Notes under the pieces: model-generated
What the model was told of the DNA's origin: nothing
What the model saw: only the letters and a program-made list of their open reading frames with translations
Database searches by the model: none
Program-made: the position numbers and the translations under genes
From: Streptomyces sp. ISL-100
GTDB lineage: Bacteria; Actinomycetota; Actinomycetes; Streptomycetales; Streptomycetaceae
Assembly: GCF_018614615.1 (NCBI RefSeq)
Contig: NZ_JAGGOK010000020.1
Coordinates: forward strand, 1-64,000
Direction: 5' to 3'
Length of the DNA stretch: 64,000 nt
Shown here: positions 10,201 through 17,693 of the stretch, in pieces
How the letters are laid out: the number at the start of each line of letters is the position of its first letter
Position numbering within the stretch: position 1 is the stretch's first letter

Positions 10201-13200
10201 CGGTGATGCTGTTCGACAGGGGGGTGCCGGTGGCCAGGGTGACCGTGGCGCGGCCGTCGCGGCGGCTGTGCAGGTCGGTGAGCTTCTGGTGGAGGTCGAT
10301 GCCGCGGATGGAGGCGGGGTCGCCGCCGCCCTCGCGGGAGCGGAAGCCCACGCCCTTGTACCGGTGGGCCTCATCGATGACGGCGTAGTCGAACCCGAGG
10401 TCGTCCCAGTACGTCCGGCCGGGCGTCCGCATCGGCGCCGCGTTCTTGCTGATCTTGTTCTGGACCGTCGCGATGCGCTGTTCGATCTTGGCGACGATGA
10501 ACGGGTGATCCGGGTTGTCCGCGTCCTCGTACTGCCGGTCGAGCTGTTCGCGCAGGGCTTCCAGCTCGCGGAACTCGTAGTCCTCCTGAGCCTCGGGGCT
10601 CATCTTGATCGAGCCGAACGCGGGCTCGGTGAAGATGACGAGGTCTGGCTTGTTGGCGCGCAGCCACTCCAGCGTGCTGTCGCGCCGACCGTCAGCGAGG
10701 TCCCCGCTGGTGATCAGGTGGACCTCAGCGTTGGGGTACAGGAACCGGGCCTCGTCGTACCACTGCTGTGCGAGGTGGTCGGGGACGACGGCGTACGGCT
10801 TCTCGATCTGGCCGGACGACTTGAGCGCCTGGGTTCCCATGACGAGCGTCGAGGTCTTGCCCAGCCCGACTTCGTGGGCGAGGATCACCGACCGCTCGAA
10901 CTGCATCCGGGCGGCGCCGCTCAACTGCCAGGCGTGCGGCGTGCGGTCGGGGGTGAATCCGTCCAGGGACGGGCTCATGCCGTCGTACGAACGGACGACG
11001 TGCCCGTTCATGATCTTGTTGTAGGAGTCGGTCAGCCGCGTGAGTCGGTCGGCGTTGGCCGTCGCGTACTTCGCGAACTCCGACCGCATCTGGTCGGCCT
11101 TCTGCCGCACCAGGCGGGACGTTTCTTCGTCGACGTTCCGGCGCTTGTCGTCGTGGTAGATCGTGAGCGAGCCGTGGCCGAGGATGGAGCGGGCGATCTC
11201 GACCGCGTTCTTGCCCTTGGTGCCCTTCGCCTCGTCGGCCGCGACACCGTGCAGGACGTTGTTGGCCTTGGGGACCTGGCCGGTGTAGAGCATCCAGCCG
11301 TAGCGGTCGTCGTGCGCGACGCGCAGCGTCTTGTCGCCCAGGTAGTCGCGCAGGAACCCTTGCAGCAGCTCGGGCGGCGTCCAGTGCGCGCCCATCTCCG
11401 GGGTGAACTCGCCAATGGTGCGGTCCTTCGGCTGGACCGCTTCGAGCGCGGAGACGTTGACGGCGAACGCCGGGTCCTTCTCGGCGGCGCGACGGGCGGC
11501 GGCGAGCTTGTCGCGGACGGGACCGGACAGGTAGGCGCCGGCCAGATCCAGGCGGCCGGTGCGCGGGTCGGTGAAGACCTCGCTGCCCAGCGCCCGGATG
11601 GCATCCGCTGGCGTCATGTCCAGCAGACGGGCGACCTCGCCGAGGTCCACTTGCCCGGTCGCCGCGACGACTGCGGACAGGGCCGTCTTCGGGTCGTCGG
11701 TCCGGTCGAGCGGCTGCCGTCGCGCGGCCGCGCGCTCTTCGAAGACGCGGCTCAGGATGGGTTCCTGCTTGTCTGCGTCCCACCGCTCCAGGGCGAGGAC
11801 CGCACCGGCGTCCGGGTCGGAGCGGAAGTAGCCCCACGCCGTAGGCGTGCGCTCCTCCGTCCCGTCATCACGGGTGCCGGTCTTCATGCTGCGGAACTGG
11901 CCGGGCTTGGACAGAGGCCCGTACTGCTCGACGTAGGCGGTGTGCAGGTCGCGGAGCTGGGCGCGCAGCTTCTCGGCGCGCTCGTCCTCCGCGTTCTTGC
12001 GGTCCAGCGCGCGCAGTTCGGCGGCGACGTCCCGGAGCTGCATGAGGGCACGGAGCTGGTCGCCGCGGCCGTCGGACGGTTCGACCGTGACGGGGTTGCC
12101 GCCGTTGACGTGCTGGTAGAGCTTGCCGTCGTCGCCCTCGTAGAGGCGGCCGGTCCAGTCGTTGGCGTGCTTGTCCCGCGCGGTCTGCAGGAACACGGGC
12201 GGCCGGTTGTCGCCGTCGGGGTGCGGCTCGTAGCCACGGCCGTCGGCCTTCGCCTTGGTGGCGATGCCCTTCAGCGCGTCACGGAGCTGATCGGCGGCTT
12301 TCGCCGGGTTGCCCTTGACGGTCACGCGCGGCCCGTATGGGGACGACTCGGTCGTCAGCTCGCCGAGGACGTGCTCCGGGTGCTGAGTGAAGTACGCGTT
12401 GACGTGTTCGTGAGTGCCCCCGACCTTCCGCTCGGGAGCGTTGAGCCACGAGGTGTCGCCCGGCTCGTCGCCGTCAGCGCGGCGCCACAGCACCAGGACG
12501 TCGGTGACGACACTCGTGCCGGCGTCGTTGAAGACACCGGACGGCAGGCGGACGGCGCCGATCAGATCGCCGTACTTGGCGATCTGCTTGCGGGCCTTGT
12601 CGCCCTTGGAGTCGAGGGTGTGCCGGGAGGTGATGAGCAGGGTGACGCCGCCCGGCCGGGTCAGCGCAAGATCCTTGGTGATGAATCCGTTGTGCAGCGA
12701 CTCCGCCGGGTAGCGCTTGTCGCCGAACGGGACGCTGGCGAAGGGGACGTTCCCGACCGCAGCATCGAACGTGCCAGGCTCGGCATCGGTCTCGGCGAAG
12801 TTCTCGTTGAGGACATTGGCGTCCGGGTAGATCGCCTTCGCGATCCGCGCCGTGGTCGGGTCCAGCTCGATGCCCGTGAGGCGGGCACCCTCCGGAGAAA
12901 CCCCGAAGAACGTGCCGCTGCCGGACCCAGCCTCGAGTACGTCACCACGCTCGAAGCCGAACGCCTTCAGGCCGTCCCACATCGCCTCGGCGATGGGCTG
13001 TGGGGTGTAGTGCATCGACAGCGTGCCGCGGCGGGCCTGCTGCCACTCCAGCGGTGACAGCTCGTCGGACAGCATCCGACGCAGGTCGGTGTACTCCGCC
13101 CAACGGGCGTGGTCCTGTGCGAACTTGCCGTACCGGGCGCCACCCTGCTGGTAGCGCGATTCTTTCTCGTTCGGCTCCGACGCGAACATGATCGGAACCG

Positions 13201-16200
13201 AGCCCCACCCGGTCCAGCGGGCGAGGGTGACCTTCTCCTTCTCGGTGGCCGGGCGCTTTTCGCGCTCCAGCCGCTTCATGACGCGGATCGCCTCGACGTT
13301 CGCCGCGGCCCGCTGGATGGGGCCCTTGGTGGCGGCGTCGGCCGGGTTCGGGCGGAAGCGCGGTGCTACATGTCGTACACCGCGTCCCTCAGCGCCTGAA
13401 GATCCCGCATCTCGGGGCTGAGCGTCTGCGGCTGCTCCGTCTGCGGCTCCGGCTCCGGCAGCAGGTCCCGCAGAACCATCGCGGTCGCGTCCGCCCTGAT
13501 CTGCTTGATCTGACCCGCCCGAGCCTCGTACTCCGTCGCGGCCGGCACGGTCTCCTCCAGCGCTTCCTCGGCCACCAGAATCGCCGTCTCGATCTCCCTG
13601 CCCTTGTTCAGGAAGAACGTCTCCGCGTCGTCCATCGCTGCCAGCTCCCGCGGACGGTACTTCGTCCAGTGGTCCCTGGCTGTCTGGCTGTAGATGCTCA
13701 CCATCAGCCCCTTCGTCCGTTCCGAGAGCCGCGCGCAGGGCTGCCTGCTGCGCCTCGATCTCCTCGCGGGAGATGACCTTGCGGTCCTCGTCCCCGCCAT
13801 CCTTGCGTACTGCATTGCGCTGCGCGTCGATCCCGTGCAGCGCAGCGTTGATAGAGGCCAGCCGGGTGCGGGCCTTCGACCGGTCCGACGAGTCCAGTTC
13901 CCGGTCGGTGGACCGCAACATCATCTCGCGAGACAGATCCTCGGTAACGCGGTGGAACTCTGCGAGCAGCCCCTCGGGCACGTCGATGTTCGCGCCCTTG
14001 CCGATCTTCCCGGTGATCGGGTTGGAGCCGTCGGACCACCCGTATCCGTGGCCCTTGAACAAGCCGTAGAGGGTCTGGCGTTCCTTGTTCGCCGACGGAA
14101 AGGAGTCGGCCCGGCGGGAGGACTGGTACAGCTCGAAGAACATCTTCGGCACCCACACGCGGCGCACGGAGCCGTACAAGCGCACCGGCTCGGTCGCGGG
14201 GTCGCTGTCGTAGCTGTCGACGATTGCGGCCAGGGCCTCGGTCATGCTCGGGAAGGCGCCCAGGATGCCGCCGTGGCTCTGGCGCTGTGCGTTCCAACCG
14301 GCCTTGTGGCCGCCCGCATACGGCGAGTCGTGCTCGTGGTAGCTGAGCTTGCCGTAGTCGTTGCCATCGACCCTGATCGAGGTGCCGTACGAGCTGGACA
14401 GCGGGTTCTCGCGGGTGTCCGCCCGGTTGACCTTCTGCTCGCTGCCCTCAGCACCGCGGCGGTTCTGCTCGTCGAAGAGAGCCTTCAGGCGCTCCTCCAG
14501 GGCTTCCCGCTCCCGTCCGCTGGTCAGGTTCCGCTGCTTGTGGAGATCCTTGAACGCCTTGTTCAGGTCTTCGTCGGCGAGCCCGGCCGGGTCGGGGCCG
14601 TTGCGGTAGGCAGCGGCCTTGCGGTTCTGCCGCTCCTCGTACACGGCGTTCCGGCGGGCGGACAGGATCTCGTTCTGCTCCGGGCTCAGACGCCGAAGAC
14701 GGACGGGGAGGCCCAGGGACTCCTTCTCCAGCTCGCCATCGTCGAGGTCCTGGACCGGCGGGCGCTGCTCGATGTCGCGGAGCTTGCGGGTCTGCTGCTC
14801 GGTCTCGGCGTCTGCGAGCCGACCGGTCAGGTCGTTCCACAGGTCGCGCTCCGGCGCGAGATCGTCCTCCCCGTGAATCGACCCGTTCAGCTTGTGCGTG
14901 CGCTCCCGCGCCTCCAGGCCCTTGATGTGCGCGGCGAGTTCTTCATCACCCAGGTCCTGCGGGCTGTCGGCCTGGGACACCTGCTCACTGGTCCGTCGGC
15001 GGCGGTCGGCGTACAGCGCACGCTCGTCGTCGGTGAGCCGGTCACCGCGCCGGGAGCCGTACGTGCCCCGGTCGCGCTCGGAGCGGCTGATGGCCTCGGC
15101 GAGATCGGCATCACTCATCGCTGCCGAGCGGTCCTGTGCGCTCGGCAGCGCCTCGGGCTCGTCCCGGTTGTTGTCGTTGTCCTGGGCGATGCGACGCCGA
15201 TCGAGCTCGGCCTCGACCTTCTGCAGGGCGACGCGCGCTCGCTGCTTGCGGGCCGGAGTCGTGGCGACCTGGGCGTGAATCTTGAGGTTGTCGCGGTGCT
15301 GGCGCAGGTCTGCCTCGGGCATCGCGCGGAGCTTCTTGGTGTCCTCGTCGAGCTGCTGCGGCTCAGGGGCGTCGCTGGTGTTGTTGCGGTCCTCGTCGGT
15401 GACGCGGACGTTGCGGCCCTGCCGGATGAACGCGGCGAGGATGTCGGCGGCCTTGCGGTCGCGGGTCTCCGGCTTCCACTGGGTACCGGTGATTCGCGCC
15501 TTCTGGACCGGGGACCAGGCGAGCTTCCCGGCGGCGCCGACGGCCCGGTCGTCGCGCGCATCGTTCTTGATGGTGCCGCGCACGGCCAGGACCCGCTTGC
15601 CCTTGTGCGTGGTCCACGCCAGGTGCACATGGTCGGCCTGGTCCGGGTTGGTGGTGGCCAGGTGGTGGCGGGCAATGATCTGGTCGGCGATGTTCGCGTT
15701 GCTGCCGATGGGGACGTGGACGCCGTCGACCGTGGCGTGCCGGTCGCTGTAGCCGCCGACGACGGAAGCGATGCGGGCGCCGTCCGGGCCGTACACGGTG
15801 ATCGGTCCGGGGTTCCACGTGGTCGCCCAATATCCGGGCACGCCGTCGACGGGCTCGGCGTCCGCCGGTATGCCTGTCGGCCGTCCGTCGGTCTCGCCCG
15901 CCGGCGCCTTCTCCGGCTCCGGTCCCGGGGCTGGAGCGGGCTCGGGGGACGGTTCCGGCTCCTCGTCCGGAGTGCTCTGCTCCTGCTCGCCCGCCCGCCC
16001 ATCGTCCGGAACGTCAGGCTCGTTGGCGGCCTCGGGCCCGGGGGGAAGCAGCGCAGGCGTCTCCGCCTTCGGGGCCGGGGTCTCGTCGTCACCGAAGGGG
16101 CGGCGGCGCAGCGTCTCGGCGAGGCGGGCTGTGGCGATGCTGTGCTCGGGCGGGTGCTCCTGGTCCCACAGGGCGCGAGCGGCGGTCCACTCCTGCTCGT

Positions 16201-17596
16201 AGTCGCGTCCCTCGGCGGAGCGCCACTTCACGCGGTAGTTGGCGAACGCGGGGTCGGAGAAGTCGAGGGCGTTGCCGTCGTTGTCTTTGAGCTTGCCGAC
16301 GATGTGCTCGGCGAAGCCCTTGGCATCGGCCTGCCGGTCGAACCACCACGACATCATCTGGCCGGTGCCGGTTGCGTACAGGTACCAGTCGCCCTCGACG
16401 CGGCGCGCGACGAACTGGCCGTCGCCGACGAGCTTGAGGCGCTGCTCCTTAACGAGGCTGTCGAGGTTGCGGGCGGAGCGCTGGTCCTGCACGCTCCCCG
16501 AGGCACGCAGAGTTTCGGCCCGCCGGGTCCAGTTGTCACGGACCTGCTGGAGCGTGGTGAACCGTCCGCTGGCCTGCGGACGCTGCTGCTTCGGTGCCGG
16601 GGCCTCCTGCTGAGCGTTGTCTTCTGCGCGGGTGGCGTGGAAGTCCCGCATCGCGCGGCGGATGGCCTGCTCGGCGTCCTCACCCTTAGTCGAGCGCCAC
16701 GTCAGGAACCCATCGGCGATCTTGGGGTCGGAGAAGTCGATCGGCTCGTTGAACTCGCCCGGCATGATGTGCCCGTTGCGGACGTGCTTGTCGATGTATT
16801 CGGCCGCGGCCTCGGCTTCCGGGCGGGTGGTGAAGTCGCCAACGTCGAGGTAACCGCCGGTCCCGGTCGAGGTCAGGTACCAGCGGCCGTTGGCGTCGTC
16901 GCGGGTGGTGACCAGGCCGCCGGAGGGCGTGACCTGAAGATCCTCGTCACCGGCCAGACGCCGCAGCGCCGGGGCGTTGGCGCCGGGCTGCTGGGCCAGG
17001 TCGAGGAAGTGCCGGCGAACCGCGGCGGTGTCCTCGAACCGGGCTCCAGGGCGGGCCCCACGGTTCGGTAGAACCTCGGTGTCGACGTCGTGGTGCCCGG
17101 CCTCCGGCTCGTCCTGATCGTCGCCCTCGGGGCCGTCGCCGTCATCGTCGCCGATGGCGTTGCCCTCGTCGTCGGCGTCGTGCGGATCGTCGGGGGTGTC
17201 CGGGTCACCGTTGTCGTCGCGGGACAGGCCCAGCCCGCGCCGGTCGTCCTGATCGCGGCGGGCGTCCTCAGCCTCGACCTTCTTCTGGTTCGAGGTGGGG
17301 GCAGTGCCGTCGGGGCGCGCCACCATCGTGATCCAGCGGGCGCTGGTGCTGTGCCGCCGCCCCGTGAACGTGCCGTCCGCAGTGCGGTCCTGGACGAGGA
17401 CGCGGTCACGCGGAAGGGCCCGTACGACGCGGGCCAGCTTTCCCGACCACAGGCGGGCAATTCCGCCGGTCTCGATGAACCTGCCCTTGGAGTCCCTGGG
17501 GTGCAGGGCAGAGTTCCACGGCCGTCGTACGGACTTGGCCTCAAGGGTGCGACTCAGGTCGGCCGGGGAGGTGCGCTTCAGCATGGAGCGGACCAT
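1220..17596 (-). CDS. giant polyvalent protein: N6-adenine methyltransferase plus SNF2-type helicase
   Basis: A single open frame of 5458 codons. Seen, with approximate residues: phage-like DSKGRF motif (35-45); two copies of a repeat built on GxWYLxxTGTG and DFSDP (225-340, 390-505) and a weaker third (3630-3730); N6-MTase motif I EAGSGSGTFFG (1555) and NVPF in place of NPPY/F (1615); helicase Walker A HEVGLGKTS (2240), DEAH in VIDEAHRYKG (2405), ATGTPLSNS (2455) and the C-terminal NGRILRYGNQ (2755); long acidic Pro/Gly linkers (3100-3560); several SH3-like modules each opening with a GD turn (4300-4780); and a C-terminal HVLAQHF segment resembling a degenerate zincin. This is the style of polyvalent (DarB-like) proteins thought to be injected with element DNA to modify it or block restriction. 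It lies downstream of portal-MuF on the same strand. A gene in another frame at 13366-13704 suggests the frame may be two genes. Confidence 0.75.
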   Translation of the reverse strand: MVRSMLKRTSPADLSRTLEAKSVRRPWNSALHPRDSKGRFIETGGIARLWSGKLARVVRALPRDRVLVQDRTADGTFTGRRHSTSARWITMVARPDGTAPTSNQKKVEAEDARRDQDDRRGLGLSRDDNGDPDTPDDPHDADDEGNAIGDDDGDGPEGDDQDEPEAGHHDVDTEVLPNRGARPGARFEDTAAVRRHFLDLAQQPGANAPALRRLAGDEDLQVTPSGGLVTTRDDANGRWYLTSTGTGGYLDVGDFTTRPEAEAAAEYIDKHVRNGHIMPGEFNEPIDFSDPKIADGFLTWRSTKGEDAEQAIRRAMRDFHATRAEDNAQQEAPAPKQQRPQASGRFTTLQQVRDNWTRRAETLRASGSVQDQRSARNLDSLVKEQRLKLVGDGQFVARRVEGDWYLYATGTGQMMSWWFDRQADAKGFAEHIVGKLKDNDGNALDFSDPAFANYRVKWRSAEGRDYEQEWTAARALWDQEHPPEHSIATARLAETLRRRPFGDDETPAPKAETPALLPPGPEAANEPDVPDDGRAGEQEQSTPDEEPEPSPEPAPAPGPEPEKAPAGETDGRPTGIPADAEPVDGVPGYWATTWNPGPITVYGPDGARIASVVGGYSDRHATVDGVHVPIGSNANIADQIIARHHLATTNPDQADHVHLAWTTHKGKRVLAVRGTIKNDARDDRAVGAAGKLAWSPVQKARITGTQWKPETRDRKAADILAAFIRQGRNVRVTDEDRNNTSDAPEPQQLDEDTKKLRAMPEADLRQHRDNLKIHAQVATTPARKQRARVALQKVEAELDRRRIAQDNDNNRDEPEALPSAQDRSAAMSDADLAEAISRSERDRGTYGSRRGDRLTDDERALYADRRRRTSEQVSQADSPQDLGDEELAAHIKGLEARERTHKLNGSIHGEDDLAPERDLWNDLTGRLADAETEQQTRKLRDIEQRPPVQDLDDGELEKESLGLPVRLRRLSPEQNEILSARRNAVYEERQNRKAAAYRNGPDPAGLADEDLNKAFKDLHKQRNLTSGREREALEERLKALFDEQNRRGAEGSEQKVNRADTRENPLSSSYGTSIRVDGNDYGKLSYHEHDSPYAGGHKAGWNAQRQSHGGILGAFPSMTEALAAIVDSYDSDPATEPVRLYGSVRRVWVPKMFFELYQSSRRADSFPSANKERQTLYGLFKGHGYGWSDGSNPITGKIGKGANIDVPEGLLAEFHRVTEDLSREMMLRSTDRELDSSDRSKARTRLASINAALHGIDAQRNAVRKDGGDEDRKVISREEIEAQQAALRAALGTDEGADGEHLQPDSQGPLDEVPSAGAGSDGRRGDVLPEQGQGDRDGDSGGRGSAGGDRAGRDGVRGSGGSDQADQGGRDRDGSAGPAAGAGAADGAAADAQPRDAGSSGAEGRGVRHVAPRFRPNPADAATKGPIQRAAANVEAIRVMKRLEREKRPATEKEKVTLARWTGWGSVPIMFASEPNEKESRYQQGGARYGKFAQDHARWAEYTDLRRMLSDELSPLEWQQARRGTLSMHYTPQPIAEAMWDGLKAFGFERGDVLEAGSGSGTFFGVSPEGARLTGIELDPTTARIAKAIYPDANVLNENFAETDAEPGTFDAAVGNVPFASVPFGDKRYPAESLHNGFITKDLALTRPGGVTLLITSRHTLDSKGDKARKQIAKYGDLIGAVRLPSGVFNDAGTSVVTDVLVLWRRADGDEPGDTSWLNAPERKVGGTHEHVNAYFTQHPEHVLGELTTESSPYGPRVTVKGNPAKAADQLRDALKGIATKAKADGRGYEPHPDGDNRPPVFLQTARDKHANDWTGRLYEGDDGKLYQHVNGGNPVTVEPSDGRGDQLRALMQLRDVAAELRALDRKNAEDERAEKLRAQLRDLHTAYVEQYGPLSKPGQFRSMKTGTRDDGTEERTPTAWGYFRSDPDAGAVLALERWDADKQEPILSRVFEERAAARRQPLDRTDDPKTALSAVVAATGQVDLGEVARLLDMTPADAIRALGSEVFTDPRTGRLDLAGAYLSGPVRDKLAAARRAAEKDPAFAVNVSALEAVQPKDRTIGEFTPEMGAHWTPPELLQGFLRDYLGDKTLRVAHDDRYGWMLYTGQVPKANNVLHGVAADEAKGTKGKNAVEIARSILGHGSLTIYHDDKRRNVDEETSRLVRQKADQMRSEFAKYATANADRLTRLTDSYNKIMNGHVVRSYDGMSPSLDGFTPDRTPHAWQLSGAARMQFERSVILAHEVGLGKTSTLVMGTQALKSSGQIEKPYAVVPDHLAQQWYDEARFLYPNAEVHLITSGDLADGRRDSTLEWLRANKPDLVIFTEPAFGSIKMSPEAQEDYEFRELEALREQLDRQYEDADNPDHPFIVAKIEQRIATVQNKISKNAAPMRTPGRTYWDDLGFDYAVIDEAHRYKGVGFRSREGGGDPASIRGIDLHQKLTDLHSRRDGRATVTLATGTPLSNSITEQFTMLALAAPWVLDSYKAGAPDLWAATFGRKTLRVENAPDGSGLRIVERFAEFHNRRAMKTMWGLVADTKRGDDVGIPRPKVANGGPNLVMVDPTKDQTARLKQLVARGRAIHNGDVDRSQDNMLAVSNEGTSVALDPRLVDAKAPAGNKLAAVAAKAIERYHQHKDRVYKTYYGSTEDHPTPGALQMYFLNEGVPGGNNRGSFDAYAELKRLMVAGGVPEEKIAFVQDHKKTGKPEELAELFRRSRDGEIAVLIGSSSVAGTGMNAQNRMVSLTHVNLDWGAAQMEQRNGRILRYGNQNGEVEIDVFATRGSLDGWKAGFVASKAEGLIDIQRPEMADSDTRDTVTELDVDYPDYETMEAEIGGNPYMSQLMKARRALRDLEIDQHNEAAERVRRQEALADLTQELADTRDGITRREEALPRIRDVRDTFAMNLGGLSYTERTDAAAALHRQVTTQLLEHDRDGMGPWKTLGQFGGLDVAVRTERRADGKLVAHVGFPDLARSDFERGPEDLKKKGAGAGMVTRLTNALEKAPALHQADRARMPELDEQIALLQSAQAAADLTPQIEHARARANLLDDIVGRIADLDKLPEIDENDLDKNLPKPVRRKLVEERHQARIPLQAAVGDSVLTLANFDEKFPEPERAEKPQEPSPPDQDGVRLSAEEVSQALGQIRPSNDDAAATEETADEPDTANTGDGDDGGRDLPTASSTPGDDASQDDESDQPTPEHTGTAPQPDASSGEADNREEPASSDGETTDTADSTIILDRDEVAQQLDAIRPAGAKAPSAMSDQEIADEFVALMEREMADGELTGADRTRMAVLETEKDRRAGRTPKSEPKKPAPEPEGGLFDIDEPESQARAVADPDNPLDQPDDAFGTPDMFADHEGRDTSDLRPVQMRSPEGLTQGDRYTDGDGRTHTVAEPPQRTGRGRIRIVTDDGEERFYNRDAQLRLRYPDEEIDDRDEQGASDLGDSESTADNRTATPGPDDAGTAPEPDQADEETQDENDEQRDDEQRRRRGPDSNGAAPDEAPEGGGGGPQAPGGNRDQDDNDADDEAGAQDDEDDRERRRRRGDRGDNGAGGPGGPGGPGLPRLNLPHLPQAPAADGGGTGGDSAGRNGGAPESGRTLPSTVADLRDAWGRGDRLTAEEDTPERRAFLAQLAANPTLTLSSGGSLVTWTDDTASDGMRRWQFAQARNGGRFGKITLTAGTTDDARDLADLFEITTDAGGQAIDWHQPLTPDVLAQWRDRQGRTLPEALRALRDLFQDGDEHNSDIPQPKPAAGLPEDLTDLSDDDLAAAWGRGLSEADQLRVAQEMDLRDNADQRVRDAIPATPAADADEVRRRGEAMDTALGFGTADVTRRPQTREERLQQEFNDLDEARYSAAIDATNGYFFSRASRRLPPVGERELFSGGSLSRFGRWRQYASEELLEWYDLNGGRITYNAFKEQRRTQDRVDRQNYEEEERHAATAVPALPDADTSTSALAIDDIELPSFTLAPEPEEDANRRFGGVDQVRVLAKRADLRPAADDGTFDVWMDGRRIGTVRNVNRNADDGVPMWDATPLLTINHDHNSRSASRVLAVANLVVRAERSPADATNPNEDAWDAVKVHLAGRNPELPELPDSLSSDPAVKERYDRLVGLVESIRAQHSPSGNLAQDLAHARNEFQWLRGALSAAQGKRQDREILRNLYWRSFWAERLRAGFGQDDERRAPETPGDEPDGAAPAVLDAISGAVREPSAADTAPAARANAPEPRATAGDQPPPADDTQESAGDRLSNAPGAGPAPEPSLDDSEAARTSGNDAPGPDSGAAPEPRPVPEPTPTPESTDEPVAEPEPRPEPEPIGGQPAHWASVDQLQPGDMARIDGTTRRGRAVTRAGYVLDTPERVTVTRKGRTEDMRRTTLGEAPDGRTGSRGTVYTPLNASAARAEPPEVAAPGAPASGAQGDVISGDLPDIIATDTRGAGLFPGSHVTGSGDRDGTVTGVTDTTVSVRWADGDTDNAVAPSSLTVNDSQDRRPAGWTSTGQRLRPGHVVSDESGALLGPVDETDGDRITITTSEGTLTRDAAGLRVVGEVRDDTPETAPITGISTTIADEINKGDIVVLDLDGTPTAVEILDTSRDGGRVTLEYVDTTTGELGGIDMDATAVVHKAEGPDGTAPALGPDDAPTADDLTVHEPLPALDPVNGPTVDPDLTPADRDTIADNGSSPEDDPDAQQGAARLGADLPVTPGQAAALAAQLRANADLSTTEGRAALRAADHLDRAAGRPAPEGLDRPRPSNAAQISEGDIIAMPDERRGDEIHVYRVIDVEEGPGGVRNLLLEDENRQWKRRLVHAAMPVWLLPEPASDTDTTSDSAPALRTPNPPLASVRRQIIADHNRMVAMRIIDEAVAGTEPPGDIHALREQIAQRLTPQALQGARNAARQDANAALDAAGVTGRDRAAIQQALRRAREKAHERTVRAALRTINDLEPLPGEPHEDLAQRAAGLLRLVPDHIAAPTSARRPGTPSAQRSRRTPDVDASADATGHVDDTLTALLRQLEESGADPADIDAITQLLTRQLDGTRQATAQRIVRRSTPDGGQQPGLLARVIALLARMGRRLIELVKAAARKIAELWRSSRDRLSRLRSFLRRLVRRVRDWPESRRLAQLHAAIDLPDVEGESLAARVSQWAGLMPERGHFGQASRRISWWMPTTWTQLAAGRLPDRSTDTRWVPDRASDGGPGLTALRHMAALRAAGSDIDQDVTRRLTETLGDDFGGDPNGTLQHADDYVASTERRLLNLQAARSSSTLQDPDVDVEIAAARMEAAAARREWEDLRRRYAVVVPDAVAAALADVREIGPRGNAGIVFGPDSSPDAERAVRDVQRLIPRDWLTAADSRRLTAVNGDAGRYEPDARRATVADLGDAGVGTAAHVLAQHFAGHLPDLDAAQRAFWFTRTHTGRPGARTLDRTALERLLAQQPTQPDTGDSLARSLQAMFTGDWYEDDDLRAFLLGLLATR
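13366..13704 (-). CDS. 112-aa protein hidden in another frame of the giant ORF
   Basis: ATG 13704 to TAG 13366 encodes a compact helical protein starting MVSIYSQTARDHWTKYRPRE and ending ALRDAVYDM. Twenty-eight of its first 31 codons end in G or C, against 13 of 31 in the overlapping giant frame, so this is the frame under protein selection here. Its start sits in a TGATG context and its stop meets the point where the giant frame becomes codon-biased again. I recall similar short proteins next to the methyltransferase-helicase gene in actinobacterial elements, but no function is known to me. The overlapping giant frame is G/D/R-rich low-complexity sequence. Confidence 0.75.
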   Translation of the reverse strand: MVSIYSQTARDHWTKYRPRELAAMDDAETFFLNKGREIETAILVAEEALEETVPAATEYEARAGQIKQIRADATAMVLRDLLPEPEPQTEQPQTLSPEMRDLQALRDAVYDM

Positions 17597-17693
17597 GCAC
17601 AGCGCGACTGGTTAGCGTCCTGCGCTGAATTTGCGCCTATGCGGGCCCCGAAGGGGTACGGTCCGGTCACAACCGCGTCGGGAGGGGGCTCTC

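Noticed and set aside
5804..17071. Further long plus-strand frames (1125 to 1274 codons)
   Set aside because: These are the same antisense effect across the giant gene. The minus-strand frame carries recognisable methyltransferase and helicase motifs, while these carry none.
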